Origin: Syntrophomonas wolfei subsp. methylbutyratica
GTDB lineage: Bacteria > Bacillota > Syntrophomonadia > Syntrophomonadales > Syntrophomonadaceae
Direction: 5' to 3'
NCBI RefSeq assembly: GCF_001570625.1
Contig: NZ_BBQT01000007.1
Span: 1-64,000, forward strand
DNA: 64,000 bases
In this document: piece after piece, positions 35,664 through 44,130 of the stretch
Layout of the letters: each line of letters starts with the position of its first letter
Numbering within the stretch: position 1 is the first letter of the stretch
Translations under genes and position numbers: made by a program
The notes under the pieces: model-generated
Told to the model about the DNA's origin: nothing
Databases searched by the model: none
Seen by the model: the letters and a program-made list of their open reading frames with translations, nothing else

Positions 35664-35961
35664 GAGAAGGCTGAAAACACTGGATGAAGAGGTTAGCCCC
35701 CTCGAAGGTGCTATTAATATTGTGGATGCCATGCTGGTATTTGCCTGCGGGTTGATGCTGGCCCTGGTTATCCGCTGGAACGTTGACCTGGCCCAGTTCG
35801 GAGAACGTGTCAATGTCACCCAGGGTGAAGAAGTGGTGGATGACGCCGATATCCGCAGCGACCTGGTAGAGAGCGAGGGAGAAGGTCAACTCTACCAAAA
35901 AATGGGCACAGTTTACAAAGACCCTGCCACCGGGAAAATGTTTATGCTTACGGATGAATAA
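35641..35961 (+). CDS. DUF2149 protein, ExbD-like partner of the proton channel
   Basis: The 106-residue protein has a basic N-terminus, one membrane segment and an extracellular tail with a short C-terminal domain (YKDPATGKMFMLTDE). The segment begins INIVDAMLVFACGLMLALV. The Asp (residue 29) at its head matches the single conserved membrane Asp of ExbD/TolR, where it carries protons. I infer that DUF2149 replaces ExbD here. GTG 35641 overlaps the ExbB-like gene by 23 nt and follows TTGGAGGTG. Members of this family are also found beside ExbB-like genes in methanogens. The extracellular part is much shorter than in ExbD. Confidence 0.8.
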   Translation: MNRGLRSRRRLKTLDEEVSPLEGAINIVDAMLVFACGLMLALVIRWNVDLAQFGERVNVTQGEEVVDDADIRSDLVESEGEGQLYQKMGTVYKDPATGKMFMLTDE

Positions 35962-36189
35962 AACACGGCTGACAATAATCCTGGCTATCGCTCGCCACTG
36001 ATATCGCTGCATCTACATTTATCCCGGGCATACTTCGGTTGGAGCTTGTTTCTTCCGGAATGAGCTTGAGGGGAGGAGATAATGATTTCATTCAATTGTT
36101 GTCCGTCAGTGTCTGTAAACAGAAAATAATAAATATTTATATACGCTGACCATAGACCTTATTCTGAAACATAGGGAGGGTTTGAAAAT

Positions 36190-38268
36190 ATGCATTTGAT
36201 GAATTGGGGATTAAAGCCTCGCGGCAGGAAATCCATTGCCTGCCTGGTGGCCTTAATCATGTTACTCAGTATAATAGGGTTGGGTAGTCCCGGTACGGCG
36301 CAGGCCAAGACCGACACCAGCCCCGCTGCAACGGAGTTTGTCGTTAATATTAATGACAATGGGGAAATCATTCCCGTACACAGCTATACCATAGCTGAGA
36401 TGGAAGCACTCACCACCGGTTATGCAGGTTATTATTCATCGATAGACTCCATGCCGGCCCCTAATATAACTATTGCCAGGGGGGTTACCTTGAACGCACT
36501 GGTGGCCGATATCAATCAAAAATACAATGCCAATGTAACCATCAGCCCCAGTACTTTGAAGAGTATTAGACTCTATGCTACTGATAACTGGTCTACCTCT
36601 TATACCTACGATTACCTTTATGCTGCCACTCGTTACTACTATCCTGAATTGGTAAATAAATGGGATAAAGAAAATGGAGTAACTGGCCCCGGCTCCGATG
36701 CTAACCCGATTGAAGTAGAGCCCATTTTTGCCATCTATTCGTACCAGGATCGTTTTCTCACCGACTTGAACCATGCGATGGTCGGTCCAAGTGACGAAGG
36801 CTCCACCACATTCCGCTTCTGCTTCGGGCAGACTGCCAATGATATTACTAATAATGTAATCACCAACAGCAGGTTTGGCCGTTGGGTCAACCGGATGGAT
36901 ATAGTCTTGCCGGACAGGCCGGCTGCCCCGGCTCTGACCGCCGATAGCAGCTACAACAAGGTGGGCAAACCCATCGACATCACCTTCACAGACAACGAAG
37001 CCTGGCGCAACGCCATCACTGAAATCAAGGTGGGCGACACTGTGCTGGAAAGCAGCCACTACACTAAGGAAGCCGGCAAAATAACCATTGCCGCCGGTGT
37101 TTTCGCAACGGCAAACACCTATACCATAACTGTCAAAGCCACCGACTACAGTGATGCCACCGTAATTCAGATTATCAATAAGGATTATGAAAGCACTGCC
37201 CTAAGCATCAAGGTTGATAACGGCAATCCAATAACTGTTACTGCCAAGCAAATCAACGCCTTAAATCCCAATAATGAAATCAGATACTTTTCCCATTACA
37301 AAGACGGCCAAATGAACTACTTCACCGGCCTGGGAGCGCCCCTGGCCGCGATCCTGTCCCAGTATGCCTCGTTAAACAGTGCTAATATAGCTAGCATGAC
37401 CGTAAGAGCTGCTGATGGCTATTACGTAACCTTTGCCGACCCACAGAATGAGCTCTTTAATGAACGTTATTTCTATCCGGCAGTGGGAGAAAGGGTGCAG
37501 GTCGATACTATCATATCCACCAAAGCCGCTGAGAACTTTGCCGGTGATATCAGTCAGCTAGATAATACTTACACCATGCGCTTAATGATGGGGCAGACTT
37601 CCTCGGAGGAACGCACCATTTCCCGCATGGTGAAATGGGTGAGTGAAATTGATATCACTACCACGGCAACCATTAACATTCCGGTAACCGGAGTTACACT
37701 CAATAAAACTGCGACTACCCTGGTTTTAAACCACAGTGAGCAGTTGACCGCGTTACTTACCCCAGCTAACGCCAGCAAACAGACTGTCACCTGGACCTCT
37801 GATAAAGAGGCAGTGGCCATAGTTGACAATACGGGTAAAGTAACGGCCGTTGGTGCAGGACAGGCGGTAATAACCGCTACTACCGATGACGGCAGTTTCA
37901 CCGCTAGCTGTACCGTAACCGTAGCTGCCAACCCGCTGTATAAGTTAACTCCAGCAAAAGATGCTGTTTATATCATTGGCGCAACTGCTGACGGCATCCC
38001 GACTTTGACCGTTAATCAGGGGCAAAGCGGACAGAAGTATTTTGCGGTCTCCGTGGAGCCGGTTATATCCCATGCAGGTAATGAAACCGTTATATTCACC
38101 CACTGGCGGAACGAAAGCGAACTGGAACTCAATGCTATCATGGCTGACTTTGATGTAGCCAACACTGCCATGGCTGGATTCAATGTACAGCCGGGCGATG
38201 TCATCAAGGTCTATATTGTTGATCGCCTGAGCAATGATGAGAGTAACAATCCGGTAATTTTCCACTAG
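36190..38268 (+). CDS. Secreted modular protein: two molybdopterin-fold-like domains, Shr-like and BIG2 domains
   Basis: This 692-residue protein has a signal peptide (1-40). Residues 46-237 and 335-490 are two copies of the common domain (YSSIDSMPAPNI, TRYYYPELVNKWD, FCFGQTAND; NERYFYPAVGER, LMMGQTSSEER). Between them, residues 240-333 match the Shr-like hemoprotein-interaction domain (KPIDITFTDNEAWRNAITEI, AGKITIAAGVF). Residues 495-577 are BIG2. The last 105 residues form a domain shared only with the protein at 56842. No SLH repeats, so it may be released or held by partners. The first 90 bases are nearly identical to those of the gene at 39887, showing recent duplication. Confidence 0.82.
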   Translation: MHLMNWGLKPRGRKSIACLVALIMLLSIIGLGSPGTAQAKTDTSPAATEFVVNINDNGEIIPVHSYTIAEMEALTTGYAGYYSSIDSMPAPNITIARGVTLNALVADINQKYNANVTISPSTLKSIRLYATDNWSTSYTYDYLYAATRYYYPELVNKWDKENGVTGPGSDANPIEVEPIFAIYSYQDRFLTDLNHAMVGPSDEGSTTFRFCFGQTANDITNNVITNSRFGRWVNRMDIVLPDRPAAPALTADSSYNKVGKPIDITFTDNEAWRNAITEIKVGDTVLESSHYTKEAGKITIAAGVFATANTYTITVKATDYSDATVIQIINKDYESTALSIKVDNGNPITVTAKQINALNPNNEIRYFSHYKDGQMNYFTGLGAPLAAILSQYASLNSANIASMTVRAADGYYVTFADPQNELFNERYFYPAVGERVQVDTIISTKAAENFAGDISQLDNTYTMRLMMGQTSSEERTISRMVKWVSEIDITTTATINIPVTGVTLNKTATTLVLNHSEQLTALLTPANASKQTVTWTSDKEAVAIVDNTGKVTAVGAGQAVITATTDDGSFTASCTVTVAANPLYKLTPAKDAVYIIGATADGIPTLTVNQGQSGQKYFAVSVEPVISHAGNETVIFTHWRNESELELNAIMADFDVANTAMAGFNVQPGDVIKVYIVDRLSNDESNNPVIFH

Positions 38269-38290
38269 TCCATAGTTTATGAAGAATAAA

Positions 38291-38320
38291 TCGACCGCCT
38301 GTGTTTTCCGGGCGGTCGGC
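38291..38320 (+). terminator. Hairpin after the gene ending at 38268
   Basis: CGACCGCC and GGCGGTCG form an 8-bp GC-rich stem around TGTGTTTTCCG. A U run is lacking, so its strength as a terminator is uncertain. Confidence 0.45.
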
Positions 38321-38332
38321 TATATCAAACGC

Positions 38333-38362
38333 TACCGTACAGGATAGCTATCCTGCATGGTA
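38333..38362. promoter_or_regulatory. 30-bp near-perfect palindrome upstream of an SLH gene
   Basis: TACCGTACAGGATAGC and its near reverse complement TATCCTGCATGGTA are continuous, giving a dyad centred on AGCT with about two mismatches. A weaker GGATAGTAATCC follows at once. The site is 83 nt before the ATG at 38445. It could be an operator or part of a hairpin. Confidence 0.4.
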
Positions 38363-38444
38363 GAGGGATAGTAATCCTGCGGCATATTAGATGAAGCTGA
38401 CACCGGTTATGTATCTTAATTGAAAACTATGAGGTGATATATTA

Positions 38445-39776
38445 ATGGTTAAGAAAAGAATAGCTATTATCCTTGCCGCTTTGCTTATACTGTCGATGCT
38501 CACCGGGTTGGCCCTGGGTGCTCCTCAGGTCACTTTGAATATAAGTAAGAGTAGCGCTGCGGTAGGAGATAGTATAACTGCATCTGGCAGTTCTAACCCG
38601 GATGAATGGGTAAGCATTAAATTACTTGATAGTACAAAGAGCATAGTGTTTTATGATGCAGTTAAACCCAATTTAAGCGGGAATTATAGCTGCACATTCA
38701 AAGTTCCCCAAATTTCTTCTGGAACTCTGACCGTCGTAGCCGGTTACGAAAGTAATGTTGCTACTCAGCTACTGGCGATACCGGTATCCGGGGGTGGCGG
38801 TGGCGGTGGCGGCGGCTTTGTCAGCCCGACCGGTAATACTGTTGGCAGCGGCGGTGGGACTATAGAGGAAGCAGGAGTCAGAGTGAGTTTCCCCGCCAAT
38901 GCGGTAAGCAGCGACATCAAGGTAAGCATCAACAAACTGAATGCCAGCTCGGTTCCGGCTATTGCAAGCGGATTCAAATTGCTGGGCGAAGCATATGAAA
39001 TCAGTAGTGACAGAAACACTACATTTGCCAAGCCGGTTACTATTACCCTGCCTTTTGACTGGAACCAGGCGGATAAAGACAAATACGGAATTGGCCTCTA
39101 TACCTGGAACAATAGCCAGTGGGTTATTCTGGAGCAAGTAAAAGTTGATAGCACGGCAGGCAAAATCAGCGGTGAAGTAAAACACTTTAGCAAATTTGCC
39201 GTCCTGGCCCGGGAGCGGGAGAAGGAAAAAGAACCGGCCAAAGATGTAATCGCTCCGGTTAAAGCAACCTTGAAAGACATCACCGGGCATTGGGCAGAAA
39301 AACCCATATATGAACTGGTGGCTCTGGGGGCGGTAAGCGGCTATCCTGATGGCAGCTTTAAACCGGATAGCAGCATTATGCGGGCGGAATTTGCCACTAT
39401 ACTGATCCAAGCCTTTAAATTAGAAGCCAGGAGTGGCCAGACCTTTGCTGACACAGCTCAGCACTGGGCCAAAGACAGCATAAGCACCGCTGCGGCCCAC
39501 GGCATAGTAAGCGGTTACAGCGCCGACAGCTTCGGTCCCGATGATCTCATAACCCGCGAGCAGATGGCTGTAATGATTAGTAAAGCGGCTAACCTCCCTG
39601 CAGCGCAAGGCAAATCATTTAGTGACAGTGCTCAGATTGCTGATTGGGCTCAAGCCGCTGTAGCTGCTGCCAGCAGCAAGAACATTATCAGCGGTTATCC
39701 CGACAACAGCTTCCGACCCAAGGCCAATGCTAAGCGGACTGAAGCAGTAAGCGTTATTATCAAAGCCATAAACTAG
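38445..39776 (+). CDS. SLH-anchored surface protein with ZU5-like domain and poly-Gly linker
   Basis: The 443-residue exported protein has a signal peptide (1-25), an Ig-like domain (residues 28-108, SAAVGDSITASGSSNPDEW), a run of nine glycines, a ZU5-like domain (about 130-260; GGTIEEAGVRVSFPANAV, then EVKHFSKFAVLA) and three SLH repeats (275-443; ITGHWAEKPIYELVALGAVS). ZU5-like domains occur in proteins that may self-cleave or bind partners. The Ig-like domain is duplicated in the gene at 44646. The last SLH repeat is almost identical at base level to that of the gene at 39887, which suggests gene conversion. It lacks the common domain of its neighbours. Confidence 0.85.
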   Translation: MVKKRIAIILAALLILSMLTGLALGAPQVTLNISKSSAAVGDSITASGSSNPDEWVSIKLLDSTKSIVFYDAVKPNLSGNYSCTFKVPQISSGTLTVVAGYESNVATQLLAIPVSGGGGGGGGGFVSPTGNTVGSGGGTIEEAGVRVSFPANAVSSDIKVSINKLNASSVPAIASGFKLLGEAYEISSDRNTTFAKPVTITLPFDWNQADKDKYGIGLYTWNNSQWVILEQVKVDSTAGKISGEVKHFSKFAVLAREREKEKEPAKDVIAPVKATLKDITGHWAEKPIYELVALGAVSGYPDGSFKPDSSIMRAEFATILIQAFKLEARSGQTFADTAQHWAKDSISTAAAHGIVSGYSADSFGPDDLITREQMAVMISKAANLPAAQGKSFSDSAQIADWAQAAVAAASSKNIISGYPDNSFRPKANAKRTEAVSVIIKAIN

Positions 39777-39782
39777 TTTTAA

Positions 39783-39814
39783 AGGGGTCAGGCTCTTAGT
39801 AGCACCTGACCCCT
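39783..39814 (+). terminator. Hairpin between two SLH genes
   Basis: AGGGGTCAGG and CCTGACCCCT form a perfect 10-bp stem around a 12-nt loop. A CATTCCTCACTTTTCTT tail follows. It may end transcripts of the gene at 38445. Confidence 0.6.
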
Positions 39815-39886
39815 CATTCCTCACTTTTCTTACTAAGCCATAACTGCTTGGTAGACCTTACTTAGAAAGACAAGGAGTTTCAAGTT

Positions 39887-42800
39887 ATGAATTTGATGAA
39901 TTGGGGATTAAAGACTCGCAGCAGGAAATCAATTACCTGCCTGCTGGCTTTATTTGTGTTCCTCAGTATGCTGCTGATATCCCATCCAGGTCTGGCTTAT
40001 GCCAAGACCGAAGAGAGTGATCCCGCCGATCATTTTGAGGTTTGGCTGGTAGATCCGGCGAACAAGGATAATAAGATTGAACTGCTTAACTATACGATTC
40101 CGGAATTGGAGCAAATGCCCCAGGTTGAGAGAGCCTACAGCTCCATTGACAGTCTTCCCGCCCCGGTTTTTACGGCGGCCAGGGGCATTGACCTGATTGA
40201 TTTTTTGGAAAGCCTTAAACTGGATATGGGCAGCATAAGCAGTTTTAAATTCCGCACCACCGATTTTGATACAGATGGTTACCCTCCCAATTTTGGTAAA
40301 GTATTGCAGGCAAGTGTGCTGCTGGATTCGGAACGTTATTATTTTCCCCAAATACAGGAATGTTGGGATGAATACTGGGATGAAGATTTAGAAAACCCTT
40401 CAAATTCAGCTGTATTCGGTTATTGGAAAGATGGTTCCGACCCTTTTACCAGGAAAGGGAAAATTCTGCTTAGACCCATGCTGGGGATAGTATCCTTTCA
40501 AGCCCGAGCCATTGGCTCCGATCCCGGAAAACCAGTATATCTCGAGCCGCGTTTTGATTTGATGGATGGCGAGACTACACTGAGGCTATGCTACGGGCAA
40601 AAAAATCCCGGCGAATGTATTACCATGGATTATCTCAAATGGACTTATAAAATGGAAGTAACTGGGAGGTTGCTGCCAATTGCCTTAAATCCTGACACAA
40701 GCGCCAACCGGGTCGGCACTCCCATAGATATAACCTTTGCTGAGAACATAGCCTGGCAAAATGGTATTGCTGCGGTAAGTATAGGAGATACACCGCTGGG
40801 CAAGGGACAATACACGCTTACCCCCGGCAAAATAACCATTGCTCCAACTGTGTTTTCTGCAGCAGGAACCTATACGGTTAAAGTCACCTCGGGTTTTAAT
40901 GAATCCAGCGTTGAACAGGAAGTATTGGAAGCCTCCGCTTCCGATCCCCATATTCCACCCACTTTGATAGCAGATAGCAGCCAAAATATTATCGGTAACT
41001 CTATGACCATAACTTTTAGCGATGATGAAAGTTGGCGCAAGGCCATTAGCGAGATTAAGGTAGACGGAAATGCAGTGAAAAGCAGCAATTACAGCACAAC
41101 CGAAGCCGGTAAGATTACTATTGACGGCAGTATATTTTCCGCAGCCGGCAGCTATAGTATAGTAATTAAAGCCACCGGCTACCAGGATGCCGGCCTGCAG
41201 CAGATAGTTTTTCCTTTACCGGGGCCAGTAACTCTTAAGAGCATTGAAATCAGCAAAACAGCCGCCAAACTGCTCTACAGCGTTGATGAGCCATTGGATA
41301 TTAGCGGGTTGGAGGTAACCGGGCATTACAGTGACGGCAGCTCCAAGGTGGAGAATATCACTATGGTCAATATCAGCGGGTTTGATAGCTCTAAACCGGC
41401 AAGCCGGCAGACCCTGACCATTACTGTTGGCAATAAGACTATCACTTATACGGTAAGCATTTTCCAGGCTAAAACTGCTGCTGATAATTCAAACATTAGC
41501 GTAACTCCAGATATTCCATTAAAAATAACTATGCCGGAAGGAATTATTAACAGTAGTATGAAGGTTGCGCAGAATATGCCCTTGCCACCGGTAATAATTG
41601 AATCGAGCCAGGCAATTTTGAGTATTCCTGAAGCCACCCTGATAACAGGTTCTGATATTATTAATCTGCCTCAAGTAAAACCTGGTTCTACGGTCAAGGC
41701 ACCGGGAATAAAAACGATTGGGCTGGTGATTGAAGTAGGCTCCGACAGTAATATTATAAACTTTAGCAAACCGGTAAGACTGCTTCTTAAAGGACAAGCC
41801 TCAAAGTCAGCCGGGTTTATTGACCAGGCAGGAAATCTGCGGAAAATCAGTAAACCGGCTTCACTTAAAGCTCTTACCGGCGATGATGCTGCGGAAACAG
41901 TAGCCGCCCTCTTTGAAAGGGAGAAAATGCAGGATGCTGCGGTCGACTTCGGAAAAGACCTGGTAATCTGGACCAAACACTTAACTAAATTTATAGCCTA
42001 CATACCCTTGACCGACACCCCGGTAATTCCTCCTAAAAAGATTGCTGATGAATTTATAATTATTCCATTTGAGCAAATTGCCAGAACCCAAACCATTGGT
42101 ATCCGTGGCGGCATTGTCAAGACTGCCGGTGCTGTCTTGAATTTTCCGACCAATTCCCTGGAAAGCGACATCAAAGTAACTATCAAAAAAATCACGCAGG
42201 ATATTCCCGCTATTTCCAGCGGTTTTAAACTATTAGGGGAAGTTTACGAAATTACCAGCGATAAGGATAATAAGTTCCGAAAGCCAGTCACCATAACCTT
42301 GCTTTTTGACCCCTCCGAAGTTGAGCAAGAAAAACATGATGTCGGTATCTACTGCTGGTGTAATCAGCAGTGGACCAGCCTGGAGCAGGTAAAAGCAGAT
42401 ATGGCCTCCGGAAAGGTAAGCGGCGAAGTAGGGCATTTCAGCAAATTTGCGATCTTGCTCAGTAAAAAGAGTCAAAAACCCATTATCCTCGAAAAGAAAG
42501 CGCCTGAAGTCCCCTTGCCTAAACCCATATTGAGCGACATTGCCGGGCACTGGGCTCAGGCCAATATTATCAAACTGGTAAATGCCGGGGTTATAAGCGG
42601 ATACCCGGATGCTACCTTCCAAGCGGATAAAGGCATTACCCGGGCGGAATTTGTCACCGCAGTGGTTAAAGCCTTTAAATTGGAAAGCAGGAGCGGGCAA
42701 GTATTTAACGACACTACTCAGCACTGGGCTAAAGAAAGTATAAGCACTGCTGCTGCTTATGGCATGACCAGTGGTTATGATGCCGGCAGTTTTTGTCCCG

Positions 42801-43072
42801 ATGACGCGATTACTCGTGAACAGATGGCTGTAATGATCAGTAAAGCGGCTAAGCTCCCGGCTGGGGAAGGCAAAACCTTCATCGACAGTGCCCAGATTGA
42901 AGATTGGGCCCAGGCTGCAGTAGCTGCCGCCAGCAGCAAGAATATTATCAGCGGTTATCCCGACAACAGCTTCCGGCCCAAGGCCAATGCTAATCGAGCC
43001 GAAGCAGTAAGCGTCATAGTGAATGCGTTAAATAATCTGCCTCCTGCAGGAGAAGGGAGGATGGCGGAATGA
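39887..43072 (+). CDS. Large SLH-anchored protein with molybdopterin-fold-like, two Shr-like, Ig-like and ZU5-like domains
   Basis: The 1061-residue protein has a signal peptide (1-40) followed by the common domain (residues 47-260; YSSIDSLPAPVF, SERYYFPQIQECWDEYWDED, LCYGQKNPGE). Two Shr-like domains follow (about 263-350 and 360-445; NSMTITFSDDESWRKAISEI). Then come an Ig-like Big_3/4-type domain (450-530), an unrecognised region (535-700), a ZU5-like domain (735-860; IRGGIVKTAGAVLNFPTNSL) and three SLH repeats (880-1055). Shr-like domains in Streptococcus bind hemoproteins, which hints at heme or tetrapyrrole binding here. Its start is a duplicate of that of the gene at 36190. Confidence 0.83.
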   Translation: MNLMNWGLKTRSRKSITCLLALFVFLSMLLISHPGLAYAKTEESDPADHFEVWLVDPANKDNKIELLNYTIPELEQMPQVERAYSSIDSLPAPVFTAARGIDLIDFLESLKLDMGSISSFKFRTTDFDTDGYPPNFGKVLQASVLLDSERYYFPQIQECWDEYWDEDLENPSNSAVFGYWKDGSDPFTRKGKILLRPMLGIVSFQARAIGSDPGKPVYLEPRFDLMDGETTLRLCYGQKNPGECITMDYLKWTYKMEVTGRLLPIALNPDTSANRVGTPIDITFAENIAWQNGIAAVSIGDTPLGKGQYTLTPGKITIAPTVFSAAGTYTVKVTSGFNESSVEQEVLEASASDPHIPPTLIADSSQNIIGNSMTITFSDDESWRKAISEIKVDGNAVKSSNYSTTEAGKITIDGSIFSAAGSYSIVIKATGYQDAGLQQIVFPLPGPVTLKSIEISKTAAKLLYSVDEPLDISGLEVTGHYSDGSSKVENITMVNISGFDSSKPASRQTLTITVGNKTITYTVSIFQAKTAADNSNISVTPDIPLKITMPEGIINSSMKVAQNMPLPPVIIESSQAILSIPEATLITGSDIINLPQVKPGSTVKAPGIKTIGLVIEVGSDSNIINFSKPVRLLLKGQASKSAGFIDQAGNLRKISKPASLKALTGDDAAETVAALFEREKMQDAAVDFGKDLVIWTKHLTKFIAYIPLTDTPVIPPKKIADEFIIIPFEQIARTQTIGIRGGIVKTAGAVLNFPTNSLESDIKVTIKKITQDIPAISSGFKLLGEVYEITSDKDNKFRKPVTITLLFDPSEVEQEKHDVGIYCWCNQQWTSLEQVKADMASGKVSGEVGHFSKFAILLSKKSQKPIILEKKAPEVPLPKPILSDIAGHWAQANIIKLVNAGVISGYPDATFQADKGITRAEFVTAVVKAFKLESRSGQVFNDTTQHWAKESISTAAAYGMTSGYDAGSFCPDDAITREQMAVMISKAAKLPAGEGKTFIDSAQIEDWAQAAVAAASSKNIISGYPDNSFRPKANANRAEAVSVIVNALNNLPPAGEGRMAE

Positions 43073-43446
43073 CCTACCCAGATTATGCCGGTTGTACTGG
43101 AACGCAATTGCCTATCCGGTATCCAACCGGGTAAACAGCCGAAAAATGACGACCCGCAGTGTGTTGAACCTATTGTTTAATTAAAGCCTTTCTCATGATG
43201 CTCTCTTGCGTTCTCTCACCCCTTATCCCTTCCTTTTCTTATCGCCCATACCCGCAGGTACAAGCAGCGTTGAAGAATAGGTGCGGCATATTTATATTTT
43301 TGCGCAGTATCCTTAAAAGTGACCCGGCAAGACCAAGCTTACCCTGTAGTTATAGGGACAAAAATTAATACTAAGTACCGGGGAGCATCAGTAATGCCTG
43401 CAGGGGCAGCTTCAATAACTTAACAACTTAAGTGCCTGGCACCGTT
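43073..43446. other. Non-coding stretch after the large SLH gene
   Basis: No gene is visible. It contains copy 2 of the 93-nt repeat (listed separately) and, right after that, GCGGCATATTTATATTTTTGCGCAG, which resembles the end of the CTGCAAAA-type element. The remaining bases show nothing I can support. Confidence 0.4.
43186..43278. repeat. 93-nt intergenic repeat, copy 2
   Basis: It aligns without gaps to 27720-27812, with about 11 differences. Both copies keep CTCACCCCTTATCCCTT and ACCCGCAGGTACAAG. Confidence 0.7.
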
Positions 43447-43475
43447 AACACTTTATCTGCACAAATCATATATTA
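43447..43475 (+). promoter_or_regulatory. Possible sigma-K (mother-cell) promoter before the BclA-like gene
   Basis: AACA at 43447-43450 and CATATATTA at 43467-43475 fit the sporulation sigma-K pattern (AC, 16-17 nt, CATANNNTA). It lies 30 nt upstream of a gene for an exosporium-type protein, where such control would make sense. The pattern is short and could be chance. Confidence 0.35.
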
Positions 43476-43505
43476 GGTAAGTAAATATTTTAAAAGGGTG
43501 ATGAA

Positions 43506-44057
43506 ATGGATATTAATAATGGATTACTTGCTCCCCCCAATGTCCGCTATCGTCAGGTCCGTACTGGGCCGAAAAGTCCCAGAGGGCCAAAAACTACCGC
43601 TGGTGCCAGGACAATTAAGAAGGGCCGCTCCGAGAATCTGCCGGTTCTTCAGGACCTGCCTGCTGAAAGTGTGGCTTCTTGGGGTTATGTATTTCAGCTA
43701 AACACCCAAACCGTAGCAGTTGGCTCAAATATAACATTTAGCAATAACGGCCCTTTAAACGGCATAAACCACACCCCTGGTACGGCTGGGATTCGCGTTA
43801 CTCTTGACGGTACTTACAATATAACATTTTCCGTTTATACAACCCAGAATAATCCTCAGCATTGGGGAATAGTGGTTAATGGTGTAGTTAAATCAGAATT
43901 TAATTCCGCCGGTCAATCTTTAACGGCTTCAACGACACTAACTCTTAGTGCCCTGGACAATGTAACCATCCGCAATATAAATACAATACCCGATCCTGCG
44001 ACTCTTAGAATAGGTAATTTTACCACTGCTTATGTACTTATATACAAGGTTGATTAG
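43506..44057 (+). CDS. BclA C-terminal-like (C1q/TNF-like) protein with collagen-like remnant
   Basis: The 183-residue protein has a short collagen-like stretch near residues 21-33 (GPKSPRGPK) and then a jelly-roll domain of about 125 residues: WGYVFQLNTQTVAVGSNITF, GIRVTLDGTYNITFSVYTTQ, and SALDNVTIRNI. This matches the trimeric C-terminal domain of Bacillus exosporium glycoprotein BclA. No signal peptide is visible, as for BclA. It probably forms trimers on a spore or cell surface. ATG 43506 follows AAGGGTGATGAA. A sigma-K-like promoter upstream and a strong terminator downstream make it a single-gene unit. Confidence 0.78.
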   Translation: MDINNGLLAPPNVRYRQVRTGPKSPRGPKTTAGARTIKKGRSENLPVLQDLPAESVASWGYVFQLNTQTVAVGSNITFSNNGPLNGINHTPGTAGIRVTLDGTYNITFSVYTTQNNPQHWGIVVNGVVKSEFNSAGQSLTASTTLTLSALDNVTIRNINTIPDPATLRIGNFTTAYVLIYKVD

Positions 44058-44086
44058 CTAATCACTGTTTAAAAGCAAATTACTCT

Positions 44087-44130
44087 GAACATTGACAAAA
44101 GCTAAGATAATTTTGTCAATGTTCTTTTTT
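44087..44130 (+). terminator. Rho-independent terminator of the BclA-like gene
   Basis: GAACATTGACAAAA and TTTTGTCAATGTTC form a perfect 14-bp stem, followed by TTTTTT. Confidence 0.9.
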
